A DNA stretch of 64,000 nucleotides from Phoronis australis (GCA_002633005.1 NMRA01000951.1:25947-89946), one strand, 5' to 3'; shown: positions 13,401 to 26,109, counted from the first letter of the stretch. Numbers and translations are program-made. Notes: a model not told the origin generated them from the sequence alone.

Positions 13401-16400
13401 AAAAGATGGCAGGGCAAAGTATGGATCTCAAACATATACGGTAATTGACACAAGAGAACCAAGATGGCAGAGCAAAGTTGGGATCATTGACATAGGACCA
13501 CCAACAGATGGCAAAGTTGCACTGGTCATTCACAATGAATGACTCACCTGTTGACTATTGACGACTAACTTAGACAGAGAAGTGCCCCCTATGGACCGCA
13601 GTGGCTTTGTGTCTGTTGTTTTCTTCACAGAGTTCATCTGTTTTGCCTCTTCTGCCATACTTTCTGTAGGTGCTACATACCACCGCTTCTTTTCGTATTT
13701 ATTTGCCAGAAAGTCTTTTAGTTTCTGTTCGTCACGAGAGTCCAGGGTAGGCTGTGACCGTGCATCGTACAGGCCGAGCCAAACTTGTCTACAATACTAG
13801 AAACGAAACAAAATGCTGGCTCTTCTAGAAGACAACTGTCACAAGTGGATTAACTGTCTCAAACTAAACTAAGGAGTGAATAATGAAACTTGTTACCAAC
13901 CTATAAATAGGTTCATCCCAAGGTAGCCACATGGGCCTTTGTTAAAAATTATCTAACTATTATTAATCAATTTTTACCACATGTCCATTTTCTGGAAATT
14001 CTAATGTAATTGGAAGCATATGTTCATCTGATTGGCAATGTCACAACTGAATAACGAGTAGGCTAACACTGTAATCAGCTCAACTGGAGCTCAGTGCCAT
14101 CTCAATCATTTGATGAGCTTGAATAACACTTAAGATACATGTGAAATAATTATTATAATGAACGGAAAACTTAGAAACAAAACTTAACACATCACCAGTC
14201 ATGTAACCAGTCTTAAAAGGTTGAAGTAGCACCCCTTCACAACAGTGTATCAAAAACCGTTCATATCTTAACACATGTGAACTGCAGCTGGATTCCGTTT
14301 CAACCACAATCAAAGGGGGAAAACCCTGGAGTAGCACACTCAAAGGGGCAAAATGCAGTTTGATTAGCACCATTAAATGGCAAAATGACCCTGCATTAGC
14401 CAAGCTTGCTTGTACACTTTAAAACAAGATGCACAATTAAAGATCTCGTTTCAAACCTGCGAAAAGTCTAACTTCTTTTTGCTTCAATTCCAAAAGTTAA
14501 ATGCAAATTCAAGTAATGATTTAAATTTTGAGCTTACATCATTCACACCATTTCATTATAATTTCCGGTCATGCACTCAAAACACAACACAGTCAATCAC
14601 TGCTTACCATTATGTTACTGGCTGTCTGTTACCAACAACCAATGGTTGTGGCAGTCCCTTTTGTACATAGAGGCCCATATCTATTTTTAAAGAAATAAGT
14701 ACTAAAATATTGCACCATCATATCACCATAACCTGTTTACCTCATTTCCACGCATCACTAGGAAGTCCATTTCTTCAGCACTAAAACTGGTCATTGATAT
14801 ACTTTTCACTCTATGTGGTGGATTTAAACCACGCCTACAAAGAGAAAAAGAGTCGTAAAGTAGATTTAAACCATGCTTACAAACAGAAACAAGAGCCATA
14901 AGGTAGATTTAAGCCATGCCTACAATCATAAACAAGACCAGGTTATTCCATAATTAAAACAAGGGTGTAATTAGACATACTTGACAAGTGTGAACCAATT
15001 CGTGATGTAACAACAATGCTCTTCAGCCCTGCACATAAATAACATGCAGACATGACTAAACAGGTTTAGTATATCAATAAGCATTCGTTCAATTAAAATG
15101 AGCATTTGTCTCAAGACTAACAGATCACTCCACAAATTTTCTTATATCTTTCAATGCCAGATGCAGTCATTGGCCAGTTGGGTACTCGGTAATTTTCGAG
15201 AAGTAAACTTCTCGTGGCACAGAATGAAAGTCTGTGGCTGACTATGGTCTTTGTAGGAATCCAACACAACTGTACTGCGACCTGAGCCTGGATGAACACC
15301 TTTTAGAGACTTTGCAACGTCACCAATTTGGATGCCGAACGGGAAAAGCATCTCAAAGTTATTTAAGCAATACATCGTTCTAACCGTCGCAAAGCAGTGG
15401 GGGCGACAACTCAGCAACAGGAAAGCTCAGCTCACCTGATTTCCCTTTTGACCATGATAAAGTATACTAAACATTGTCAGGAAACAATTACATAAAAAAC
15501 TGGGTACATACATTGACCATGTTGTGACATGCATAAGAACTACATGACTGACAATGGGTATAATTTAGTCATGTGACCAAATGAGTTACATTGGTAATAG
15601 AATTGGGTTACTTAAAGTTAAGCAAAAGTGTTTAAGAACACAAAAACACCAAAGTTAATTGATAGGTAAGTCTGAATTTATTAGGCTTTCTGGTTTACAG
15701 TATACCTTCCCTCAAAAGTCATCACCAGCTCCCAGTGATAACTGATATCCACCAAGGCTGCTCAATACAGGGATTGTAGACAACTAAAAGTTATCAAATT
15801 TAGTGCCTGCCTTTGAAAGCATGCCCTTACCATTTTAAAAGTTCATAAACTGAAACAAAATTATTTCAAACGATGTACCAAGGTGCTTGATATACCAAGA
15901 CTAATTTCCAAGTAAATCCTTAGAGGTACCGAAGTCACCATTTCGTTGGAGATTCTGCGAGGACATGCAACAACTAGACAAAGTTGTCTGCTCACCATGG
16001 TAACAAGAATACCCGGAGATGTTGCTGATCATCATAGGAATCAAAACAGTGTTCAAGTTAGACAGTGACCACCTATAGGAGTTTTTCCGAGGCATTCAGT
16101 TGCAACGCGGATTTAGTGAAGCAGTCATTTTTAAAAGTGCGACACCTTTCGGCAGGATTGATAACTAACGGTTAACCTAGAGTGAAGTTGGTTCGATGCA
16201 GAATGTATTTCTGTGTTCGCGTATTTTAGCCTGCCAGTGATATTAGTTATCTTATTACCTAATTCCACTTGATTGAAACAGTTTTTGTCTCTGAGACGAC
16301 ACATGTCCACCATAATGACATAACACGAGCCAAAATCATTACCGTGAGATGTCACGTGTTTTCCAGGACAATATTTGTCCACGAGAACATGCACTCTCAT

Positions 16401-17042
16401 GATTTTTCTAAAGAAGAAGTTTTGAAGAGTCAATCCTTTATAAAAGACTACTACTGTTTTTTTTACTCAGTTTCTTTAATGTGCCACGTGGTATCTTCAA
16501 TATACTAGCCAATTTTGGGGTCTTTTGACACACGCGTGATCATTATAATTACCATTCCTGCCGAGAGATGTCCCAGTTTTATAATGGCGGTCACTAGATA
16601 TCGGCTGCCGCAAATGAACACCTCGTAAAAACAGTGAATGCATAAATAAGAAGAGCCTAATAATGGGTACGAGTAATGCGTTTTTGGAATCACCATGATC
16701 ACCAAGGCGAGAGGATTAAAAAAACATTAATACCAAGTATGTACGTTAATGGAGTCGGATTATAAACAATAACCCCATTCTCCACTGAGAGTGTGTTCCT
16801 AAACCCGGAATACGGAAGTCCCCACACACAGACACGCACAGATCACGGATTTCCTGTTTAAATCCATAAATTACTTACAAAGCACCACTACACGAAGTAC
16901 AAACATATGACCCCAAAGTCACGTTAACGTATGTTGGTCCCCTTTGGCCACAATCAAAACACTGTTTGTTGTGAGCCAAGGACACCATTTCACGCAACAT
17001 TTTAAGGTGTTTTTCATCTTGCTTGCGCTTGTTGGTGGCCAT
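4464..17042 (-). CDS. AGFG1: ArfGAP with FG/NPF repeats (AGFG1/AGFG2 homologue), 10 exons
   Basis: This is a complete gene, read on the minus strand. Coding exons: 16879-17042, 14741-14834, 13548-13796, 12812-12980, 12075-12164, 9823-10050, 9283-9399, 8148-8195, 6636-7126, 4464-4523. They total 1710 nt, or 569 aa (human AGFG1 is about 562 aa). Residues 1-130 form the ArfGAP domain, with a C28-x2-C31-x16-C48-x2-C51 zinc finger, then the conserved GLNPPHRVKSISM and KKRWYV stretches. The rest is low-complexity Gly/Ser/Gln/Phe with five NPF motifs, two of them in the last 30 residues (the protein ends STNPFL), the EH-domain ligand of this family. DLLGDLGGD and DSNKYTNLADLF match two conserved AGFG blocks. 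In vertebrates the family acts in endocytic sorting with EPS15 and VAMP7. The start at 17042 was chosen because MATNKRKQ matches the family N-terminus; an in-frame ATG 16 codons upstream (17090) is less likely. One gene here may represent both vertebrate paralogues. Confidence 0.95.
5123..5705. repeat. ~190-bp tandem array with GAC/GAT-rich core, 3 copies
   Basis: The motif GAGCGCTCGGAGGAGCGAC (one copy with T for C) starts at 5123, 5315 and 5513, and a decayed fourth (GAGCGCTC) starts at 5699. Spacings are 192, 198 and 186 bp, all multiples of three, because the length changes are in a GAC/GAT/GAA-rich core. The minus strand stays open through the array (5107-5649) and would encode a repeated hydrophobic segment (VIVLFIIAAF) followed by CRSSERS. 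The array lies in the last AGFG intron. I see no splice sites or start that make it a gene, so I call it a repeat. Confidence 0.85.
5706..6540. repeat. probable interspersed repeat remnant in the last AGFG intron
   Basis: Two related blocks, around 5737-5775 and 5883-5925, share CAAATAA-T/C-TCGAAAA followed by a similar tail. The segment continues with phrases such as AATTTCGTGTGAATCGGACG, which look like a dispersed repeat rather than ordinary intron. No terminal repeats or coding remnant were found, so the family is unknown. Confidence 0.35.
12447..12665. repeat. CA-rich minisatellite in an AGFG intron
   Basis: Blocks of CACACA alternate with imperfect copies of CATCCATGGCTCCTTACAGA, about five times, with irregular spacing of 40-55 bp. 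This is a compound micro/minisatellite between AGFG exons 4 and 5. Confidence 0.7.
13318..13535. repeat. diverged ~55-bp tandem repeat in an AGFG intron
   Basis: The phrase ACCAACAGATGGCARAGYAAAGT recurs four or five times with substitutions and spacer changes, for example near 13325, 13363, 13404, 13465 and 13505. It ends a few bases below AGFG exon 3. Confidence 0.5.
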
Positions 17043-17370
17043 CTTGAATATGTTGACCGTAAATAACCGAAAGTTATCGAGTTCATCCACTGCGCGCCAG
17101 CTTCTTCCCAGTGCTGTTATCCAACATTTTACGAAATTGAGAAGCCCATGTCAACTCATTCATCACATTATTTACACTTTGTCAACCTATTAGTGTCTAC
17201 AAATGAGTTAGTTCCAAATAGTTCTCAGAAATACAATCTCCATGTTTGATCGGGTATCACCGTAAATGTCCGACCATTTCCCCGCAACTGACATAAACTT
17301 CCGGTGTCTCTGGAGTGTGGAACAGTGTAGAAAACAGGCAAAAGTTGAGAGGTTGCATGTGTGTTTAGCT
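17043..17370. promoter_or_regulatory. divergent promoter between AGFG and the coiled-coil gene
   Basis: The two start codons face away from each other with 328 bp between them, so 5' UTRs and both core promoters must share this interval unless either gene has an upstream leader exon. I see no clear TATA box for either gene. Confidence 0.6.
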
Positions 17371-20300
17371 ATGTCCAAGCGACGGATACGTTATGCACGA
17401 GATCCCCTCGAGCTCTTAGAAAGGATTCTCAACAAAACAACGTTGACTACTCAAAAATTAAGACACACTCAAATTCAAGGTATTCTACATCGACCTCCGA
17501 GTCCATACTGTACATACAGCATCAATGATTGTCAGTCTGTTAAAAGTACAGTCTCGGTTTGTCAGTGACAGTAATTTTTTACAATTAATCTTTGCTTTTG
17601 ACTCCTGTAACAAACTGTAATATAAATCAAGGCCACAGCATCCTTTGGTGTGATAAACCTGACTTGGCAATGACTCAAGCCAGTAAAGGGGAGTTCGATC
17701 GACAACCTCATTTCCAAATACATCTATTTCAATTTCTCTAATTCAGTGCAGGGCCACTTTAGACAGTAGTAGTGCTAAAAATCCAATAGAATATTTTCAC
17801 TGTTGCCAACTTGATTTGTTCTATTTCAAAGCTTAGTTTGAGCTAATTAGACTGCCATGGCTGAGGTGTTCAATTTGTGGAGTTGAGGCATTTCATTTCG
17901 ACTGTACGTTCTTGTGACTCAGTTTTTCAATCCTTGTTGGGAGCTGTGCTTCATACAAAATATCTATATTTGATGCAAATATATGTTTATTTACTTACAG
18001 TCATTTTGCACACCCAAGTGTAAGTACTTATGACATTTTATTGAAAACATGTCAGCAATCCTATGATGTATTGATTGACATGTGTTTTTACAATCAATAC
18101 ATAATTGTTATTGTTTATATGTTAATTGATCTCTTTGATTATTTTTGTGTCTTTTTGTATTTGTTTGATTAAGCTTGAGTTAACTCAGACAATATTTCAC
18201 TGTATGAGAGCCTACAATTACAGAGTCTTTATAGTGTGGCATGGTGACTGGCAGGTCTCACTTTCTGTTGATGTGGTGAAGTGACAGGCACTAATCTGTT
18301 GTTGTTTAATTTAATTGTGATGTGCCTAATGGATAATAAGAAAAGAATTCAATCTCAGTATTTTGTAAATGTTGAAAGGGTTTTAAGAAGTGAGTATAGA
18401 ATGCTTTATTTTTTTATTGACTTGAAGGAATGGGTTATAAGATTTGTTGAATTTTCAACATGCTCAAATATTTACTTCAAATCTCTTTAGTCTGTTTGTT
18501 AGTTATAAACCTTAGTAAAGTTCTGATTGTTTAAGCTTATAGAAGTAGGATGTTTGAGTTCTTGCATACATAATATGAGTAGGGGCTGTGGTGTAACAAA
18601 AAAGCTTGGCATGACCTAATTAAATTGGCATTAGTTTCAATACTCAGTATAGCTGTTCTTAATGGAAAAGCAACAAATTCTCCTGTTCTAAATCTTGTAA
18701 CTGGCCTTCACATGTGTGTTTGGGTGCATAACTCATGCTTTAGGTCAATAGTTCATTTTTTTCTAGGCAGGTGACTCTAGTAGATTTGTTTTGGGTGAGT
18801 GACCCATGACTGAAGTGGGGGATACCAAAGGTTGTGACTCCTGATCCTTCCCTTTGCTTAAAGATGCTTTTTACCCAGCTTTATCTCATCAGTTTCTTCT
18901 GCATAAGGAATTGAAAATTGTATTAAATTACTTGTAGGAGATGATAAGTGACATCACTGAAGTTTGTTGTTCAACAAATACAATGAGTGGGCTGTTGCCA
19001 TCACGAATGTAGAATCTTGGCGTGACATGTAAGATATCATGACCATGACTCACCAGCACTGAGCGGAAAACTAGATCTACCAATCATTAACACCACCACG
19101 ATCTCCATGACTTTGATCAGTCTAGGGTGAACCTGAACCTGTCTTTGATCTGTGTGTGGGAGAACCTGAACCTGTCTTTCCTTTGGGTCCAACCTCTCTA
19201 ACATCTGATTTCAGAGCATGGAGACCATGCTTTGGTGCAGATCCATCAAAGTCACCAAGATGAGAAGGAGCAGCTTGTCCGTGAAGCAGTTCAGCAGGTC
19301 GAAGATCGCGCGACAAGGGAGTTAACAGCAGCTCTGAAACGACTCAGAGGTCAACTGGATGAAGAGAAGCGGAGAGCATTAGAACGGCAGAAAAATGTGA
19401 GGACACCTATTGTGTAATAAGCGAATTGTTTTGGTCTTTGCCTCTTGTGAGCATGTTTCATAATTGATTCAGTAATCTGTTTGACTTATTTTCTTTTCAC
19501 AACTATTTGATGTTATACAGAAGTCAAAGCACACACACACACACACACTTGCTACAGTAAAATCTCAACAATTTAGGGCACAATAAGACAGACAAGTGAA
19601 ATTTTATTTTGTGGCTGTGTTTATTTCTGTAGTTGATTATATAAACTAATACATGGCTTTGTTACTGTTCATTTAAAGTTAATATTGAAATTGATTTTTG
19701 ACCAAAACCTGCTTGCTTTGGATATTATAATTGTGGAGACTTGCTCTGTTACATTTGGCCCCACGTTGGGCGCCAAATGTAACAGAGCAAGTCTCCACTG
19801 AACCTCAAAATATGTATTTTCTCTCATCAGGCATTCGTTTCAGTTCAATTTGCACATGATAACGATCAACTTTCTATGAAAGCAAAAGAAGGAAACACCC
19901 TTTTCCTAAGCCTGTCGCTAGCGAAGTGCCCGACACATACAGTCGCGCCCACATGCCCACGTAACAAAGACGCACTGAGACGCAACAAAGACATTAGCAT
20001 AAGAATAACTGAACATTTGCAACTAAATAAGAATAACAATAAGCGTAAAGTTACGAACGTCCCGTCACAGTTTGTATTTTACAGATGACTGTAACTGTTT
20101 GCTGTGCCAGCTGGCATATTATTTATCATTATCACTTTTTGACCTGGTCTTGCACTGTCCTTTGTTTCATACATTGCCTTGTTACATTTGATTGGTTGTT
20201 TCCATTCAGCAATATGAAAGTTTAGCCAAAAGGGTAGCAGAGCAACGGGACCGGCTGGAAAGTGAACGGATGCGACTTTTAACAAAAAAATTACAGAAAG

Positions 20301-23300
20301 AAAAAGAAGAAGCACTAGAAGAACAGTGGAAGGAAGCTGAGAGGTTTGAATTTTTGTGAAATTACCAATCCACCTCATCTCTCTGTCCACAAACACAGCA
20401 TCATGGGATCTCACTCGCAGCAATCCCACTCATCATTCTGTTCTCAATCACTGTNNNNNNNNNNNNNNNNNNNNNNNNNNNNNNNNNNNNNNNNNNNNNN
20501 NNNNNNNNNNNNNNNNNNNNNNNNNNNNNNNNNNNNNNNNNNNNNNNNNNNNNNNNNNNNNNNNNNNNNNNNNNNNNNNNNNNNNNNNNNNNNNNNNNNN
20601 NNNNNNNNNNNNNNNNNNNNNNNNNNNNNNNNNNNNNNNNNNNNNNNNNNNNNNNNNNNNNNNNNNNNNNNNNNNNNNNNNNNNNNNNNNNNNNNNNNNN
20701 NNNNNNNNNNNNNNNNNNNNNNNNNNNNNNNNNNNNNNNNNNNNNNNNNNNNNNNNNNNNNNNNNNNNNNNNNNNNNNNNNNNNNNNNNNNNNNNNNNNN
20801 NNNNNNNNNNNNNNNNNNNNNNNNNNNNNNNNNNNNNNNNNNNNNNNNNNNNNNNNNNNNNNNNNNNNNNNNNNNNNNNNNNNNNNNNNNNNNNNNNNNN
20901 NNNNNNNNNNNNNNNNNNNNNNNNNNNNNNNNNNNNNNNNNNNNNNNNNNNNNNNNNNNNNNNNNNTTTGTTTTCAGGATAAAAGAAATCGCCATACAAG
21001 CAGCCTGCGATGCATTGAGAATAGAGCTGAGAAAGCAATTCATTCTAGAAAAGGAAAAGGCAATAGCAGAAGCTCTTGCACTGGCAAGGGTAATAATTCC
21101 TTCAATTTTTATGTCCCCGTGAATATATGGGTACATATTGCCATCATCTGTCCAGTGTCCATTTGGCATCTCCTACGCTAACATTTCCGGTTTTGTTAAC
21201 CAAACACCTAAGCAAGACTGTGACTGAGCTGTACGAATTGATTCATAAATTAATTCTTGTGGCTTAGCCGCAATGTTGAAGAAAACCTATTTGCTAATTT
21301 TTCTTATAATGCATCCATTTTAAAAATTCTAAGATGGCCACTGTTTATTTTTCAATTTTAAAAGCAGTCGTGTTGGTCATTTGCTTTATTTGTTGTTCGT
21401 TTTTTACTTTGAAACTCGTACAGTAAACAGGCGCGTTGATTAACACTGCAGTTATCTCATCGGATACACATTCAGCCCAGCCCATGAATAGCGACTAGCT
21501 CACTTCAATCTTTGACAGCGCTATCAAGCCTTTGATATGCTGAGGAATTTGCTTGATACTCTTGGGTAAACAGTACACGCTTTCTCATCCTCTTGTATGC
21601 AAATCCTGTTAGCCCAAGATTTGCTTAATGATCTGCTAATCCCTGGCAGGATCTTTGTGAAATTTGGCAAGTGTATTCCTACTAATGTTACAACAGATAT
21701 TTATTTTGTGATGTATCCAACTACTGCTGTGCCCCCTAGTGGCAATTCCATTTTTTGCATTTGCCTTTGTATCAGGTTTTCATGGAACTTGGCAGTTGGC
21801 AAATATTAGGTTTTATTCAGACAGATTTATTTTGGACAGATTCAACTTATTCTGTAAAACCTAGTGCCCATTTTTCTTACCTTTTAGTCTTGTTTAGGTG
21901 GTATCCTTTTAAATATGCCAAACTACTCGAATGATTATAATAGAATTTGGCAGATATGTTTTCAGTGAGAGCACAGCTGGCATTGATTTCCACACAAATT
22001 TGAGTACTGTTACAGTAGCATTTTTCTTTTCCCTCTACCTCAATATCAAGCAAGGTTTTGATTTTCATGAAATTTGGTTATATTCGTTCCCATTGATGAG
22101 AGCACAGCTGACGCTGATTTTGGTAAGAGTATGCAACTACTGTGGCATTCCCTAGTGGCAGTAGATGATGGCACCTCCTCTGGAGAATTTCTCATTTACA
22201 CTGGTCACTCCTGAGATTCCCTTTGCCCTCAGACAACTTTTATAATGCCTATTCAGCTCGCCCTTTGTATTCAAGCTTGTGAAGCAGAAAGGTAATCACT
22301 AGCACTACTCTATGTGGTGGTTGTTATTATACCAAAATAATGGAAATGTCGAAAGTACGGGTTTGATTACATTTTAGATACCGGTATTAAAAAATAACTA
22401 AAAATGGTATATAACCTTGGGTTTATCTTGACAAGGGCCATTTTCCAATCGATCATTGGTTTTGAATATGTATACCATTTTCGTCATTTTATTTTTAATA
22501 CTTCAGTCTACTTTAAATGTTTTGTTTCCTGTCGGGTTGCTATCTTTTGATTTTATGTTTAAACTTTAAGTGCCAAAACAGTGGCAGATTTTGATCGCCA
22601 GTGAAACTTAGAAGCCAGCTCTCGCCCACCAACCCACATCATCTATTGCTTGGCTTTTCTCATTGACTTTGAAGCTAGCCATAGTTAAAGTTTTCATGAC
22701 ACGTGTTTCCTGGCCAGCTGATTGTCAAGTATCACAGTTTTCTGGTTAGCGTGCTACTCCTTGAGTAAAGAAGTTCGACATGACTGGGCAATAGGCGCTG
22801 TCTTAAAAGCAATTGACGTCTAATTTGGTGTCGGTATGTTGTTTCTATTTGTCGTAGTTTAGTTGTACAATAAAAGAATAAACCTAAAATTCACCAGTAT
22901 GTATAGGCAGAGATGTTTACTGCAGTTTATGTCCGGCTGATTACACTTAATTGGGTCTTGCTGGCACTGGACAATGTGGTCATCACAACTGAGTCCAACT
23001 CTGGCACCTTTGTGGAAAATTGTTATTGCATCTGAGCACCCTTTGTATCTTTGTGATTCACACCGTGGGCACATATCAACACTCTGCGTTGCTTTTGTTC
23101 GAATCTCTGGCAAGCTGTTTCATTTCTAAATACTGGTATTATATGGTTTCTTATTGAATACATTGAATGAATGCACTTACATGCATTTGCATGGAACACA
23201 GGTATTTAACTTAACCAAATATTTTTTACCAAACTTTAGCTTGCAGTTAGTTGACTAATATGTTTCCAGTCGTATACAAGGATTTTCTCTAAGTCAGTAC

Positions 23301-25731
23301 TTTTTGTAAAAAAATACTATCAGCCAAAATCTGTGGTGCCAAAGGGTGACCTATCTAATAACATTGCATACCAATTTGTAACCGAATTTTGTGTACTTTC
23401 TTTGTTTTGCTCATGGTCTGTTGATTTTACACATCACGTTGTTTTTTTGTTGTTTACATAGGAGAAGTTCCGTATTCGTGAGCTGGAGACAATAAAGCGA
23501 GTGAGAGAAGAATGTGAACAGCGAGCTGCAGAGGAGGCAGCTAGAGTGGCAGAGTTGCACAAGATTGAGCTGGAGAAACAGAGACAACGGTGAGCATGTC
23601 TATAACTTGTGTTGATTGACTGGAATCACCAGTGGAACATGGTATGCACTGTTCAACAGCGAGCATGTCTGTAATTTGTGTTGGTTGACTGGCATCAACA
23701 GAGCAGTGGTATACAGTGTTCATAAGTGACCTTAGTTTAGTGTGCAACTTTGTTAACTCTTCTGAGAACAAGGAAAGTGTGACTAGATTGTTAACTTGTA
23801 TGAAACTTAGACCTAAGGTACATGTGACGTAATAGCTCTATTTCGTTTAAGCAGACATCTTTTATTAGTTATCATAAGATGGAAATTATTTCAAATCTGT
23901 CGTGCTGAAGTCCACTCAATGGTGACAGTTAGTCAATCTCATTTTTCAGATACTCCATCCTTCATCAGAAATTTCAGAAAGAAATTGCCCATAAACAAAG
24001 AGTAGAGAAAGATTTCATGGTGAGTGTCATTACTTGAACCATGTGTAAACTAACTGAGGTCTTCTGTTGATCCATGCTGAAGTTCTACCAAGAAGAAATC
24101 TTTCTACAATGGAAGCAAAGAGTACTGAGGGTGCTTACGAAACGTTTACAATGAAGACTGCCTTCTATAATGGTTTTACCTGACTAAGGCACAACAAATG
24201 ACTACATATAAGCTTGAGATTTCAGTTCTGTTGTGTGCCAAAACTCCATCAAGCTTAAGTGAGAAGAGTAGCTGTCTAGGTAAATGAATGTCTTGGATTC
24301 AGAACTTTAATGGTGCATGTAAATTCGGAAGATATTTTTACACTTTTTTCACATTCTTTGCTTGCTACCGCAACAGAAGGCTAGTTTATAGTGAATCTGA
24401 AACTTATATCTCAGCTGTCCAGGTTGCTATCATTATAGTTTGGATGTTTAAATCAGGGACCAGGTAAATGCAGGGTTTCCATTTGGACACCACTTTAATT
24501 ATTAAGTCCTTTCTATGAGCAGCGGTGGTGTGTCGTATGTACAGTGTTTTTATTTAACATGATGCCCAGTGGATAGTCCAGACAAAGAGTTCAGCCATGC
24601 ACAACATACTTGGTGTTACTAGAGTCCCACAAGCACAAGTCAAATATGGTGGAAGTTCCCTGCATACATACTGCAACAACAGATTGTTTTTGATGTTTTT
24701 CCCGATAAACCACACAATCACAAATGGCCCTGTAAAAGAATAAATTATTAAATTAACTGTTTCACTTAATGGTATCCACAATTTCAAGTGTCTGAGATTA
24801 TTAACAAATTCATGTCAATTGAGCTTCAGTCACCTATCAGATCAATTCAAACAGCCAGGTACTGTGGTTGCCACTGCCCACAATTAGGTGTGCTGATACG
24901 CTATTCCACAGCACAACTTACAATGAGGAACAACTGTCTTTACATAATTAGACAGTGTAGTTTTATTGGTGGCCACTAATAGTCTGGTTGTGGAACGTTG
25001 TTGGAAAGGTTGCATTTTTCTTTAAGTCACTTTGTGCTCACTCACTTAATAATATGTTCTACTTGACAATGTTCAATTGTTAATTTTTATTCACATTCAG
25101 GTACAGGTAAAGAAAAAACATTTGCGAAATGTTATGAAGGTGAACGCATTTTCCTTTGGGTTTTGTTTATTCTGGCATATATTCCCAGTCAAATATTCAG
25201 ATGATCGCGAGGTTTACCATGTGATTTTTCCCGCAAGCACTTTTCATTGTCCGATCTCCGTAAATTATTGAACCGCTCTGTAAGTGTCCCAAGCTCATCT
25301 AAAACCATCCAGCTTTTTCGTTGGCAAATAATGTTTGTCACACAAAGATGGAGGAAGATGGCAGTGTTTACATTTTTCGAGCACCCTGATTGGGTGTAAT
25401 TAATAGCTTGATTGACATATTAGAATTGTCCAGACTTTGGTTTCTGATTTGTTCATTTACCATGTCCATCATGCCAATGTATTGGTTGTTCTTGCTGTAG
25501 GAATTACAAGAAGACTACAGGCGCTTCATGGACTACACAGACGGCCAGTATCACTCTGACTTCATGATGATGTTACGTAATTATGGACTCCAGCTCGCAC
25601 ACAAACGGGTCAGCGAGGTTTCGTATAAAGACATAGAGGGCGCCACTAAAGAAGAGCCAGCGAAGTCACCACGAAAACCAATCATAAATCTCAACATTCC
25701 AACGAAATTAGACAATACTCTGAAGACATGA
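17371..25731 (+). CDS. coiled-coil protein, probable homologue of vertebrate C6orf163, 7 exons
   Basis: Coding exons: 17371-17479, 19215-19396, 20210-20343, 20978-21089, 23462-23589, 23950-24019, 25501-25731. All phases join and total 966 nt, or 321 aa. The protein is almost entirely charged heptads rich in E, K, Q and R from about residue 10 to 265 (for example EKEQLVREAVQQVEDRATRE and RVAEQRDRLESERMRLL), so a long coiled coil. After ELQEDYRRFMDYTDGQYHSD comes a short non-helical tail. Human C6orf163 is about 329 aa, has the same build, and ends its coil with a similar ELQE-x5-F-x2-Y-x6-H-x-DF pattern; that is the basis of the name, which is tentative. Function is unknown. The exon-3 donor is uncertain: AG|GTTTGA at 20343 or TT|GTGAAA at 20355 (four extra residues); both join in frame. 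The gap 20455-20966 lies in intron 3 and could hide an exon, although the length agreement argues against it. Confidence 0.8.
19733..19798. repeat. perfect 27-bp palindrome around a tRNA-Lys primer-binding sequence
   Basis: Arms 19733-19759 and 19772-19798 are exact reverse complements (GTGGAGACTTGCTCTGTTAC then ATTTGGC), with a 12-nt centre. The plus strand at 19758-19775 reads GCCCCACGTTGGGCGCCA, identical as I recall it to the 3' end of metazoan tRNA-Lys(CUU). The minus strand is therefore the primer-binding site used by many LTR retroelements. Confidence 0.9.
19757..20070 (-). mobile_element. LTR plus primer-binding site of a probable Gypsy-type retroelement, no internal region
   Basis: On the minus strand, a roughly 295-bp segment starts TGTGACGGGACG at about 20070 and ends TGTTACA at about 19777, directly followed by a tRNA-Lys primer-binding site. 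That is the order expected of a 5' LTR and PBS. No gag or pol follows; instead the next bases repeat the LTR end in inverted orientation. It sits antisense in intron 2 of the coiled-coil gene. LTR limits are inferred from TG/CA ends only. Confidence 0.55.
20455..20966. other. assembly gap (512 N)
   Basis: An unbroken run of N inside intron 3 of the coiled-coil gene. Open frames that appear to cross it are artefacts. Confidence 0.99.
21640..22170. repeat. diverged ~130-bp repeat units in intron 4 of the coiled-coil gene
   Basis: The sequence repeats the theme TTCATGRAAYTTGG, then AGAGCACAGCTG, then CAACTACTG and CCCTAGTGGCA about four times (near 21655, 21778, 21942 and 22065) with heavy divergence. 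The CTAGTGGCA end also recurs at about 31063 and, as CACTAGTGGCG, at about 59211, so this may be a dispersed family. Confidence 0.5.
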
Positions 25732-26064
25732 AATTTCTTGAACTGAACTGTAAATTTAAAAGGAGACGCACAGAGAGACCCGAACAATCTAAATTGGCTG
25801 GCCAGTGCCAGTTCAATGATGCTAGATGTTTACAAGTGAAGGCAAGTGAGGTCACATGCTTATATCGTAATGCGTGGTGATACCATGTCAAGAATTATAT
25901 GACTTTACTAAACCCACCTTATGGAGCACAGTCCTGTTAACTAGACACGGACTTGTGGTGTAAAATTCAACTTCCGAAGTGCAACCCTGTTAAATAGGCA
26001 ATGACTCATTGTGATGTAAAGTTCAACTCAAGAAGTCATTAGATGGGATCGTAGAGTGCTGAAA

Positions 26065-26070
26065 TTTATT
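26065..26070 (-). terminator. candidate poly(A) signal for LIPT2
   Basis: This is the first minus-strand AATAAA I noticed downstream of the LIPT2 stop (684 bp away). If used, the LIPT2 3' UTR would overlap the 3' UTR of the convergent coiled-coil gene by some tens of bases. Confidence 0.35.
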
Positions 26071-26109
26071 TACTGATAGTCATCACACTAGTTACTGAAG
26101 CCATGACAA

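Noticed and set aside
20346-21169. Long open frames on both strands across the N run
   Set aside because: They exist only because N has no stop codons. The real content is one 112-bp exon at 20978-21089.
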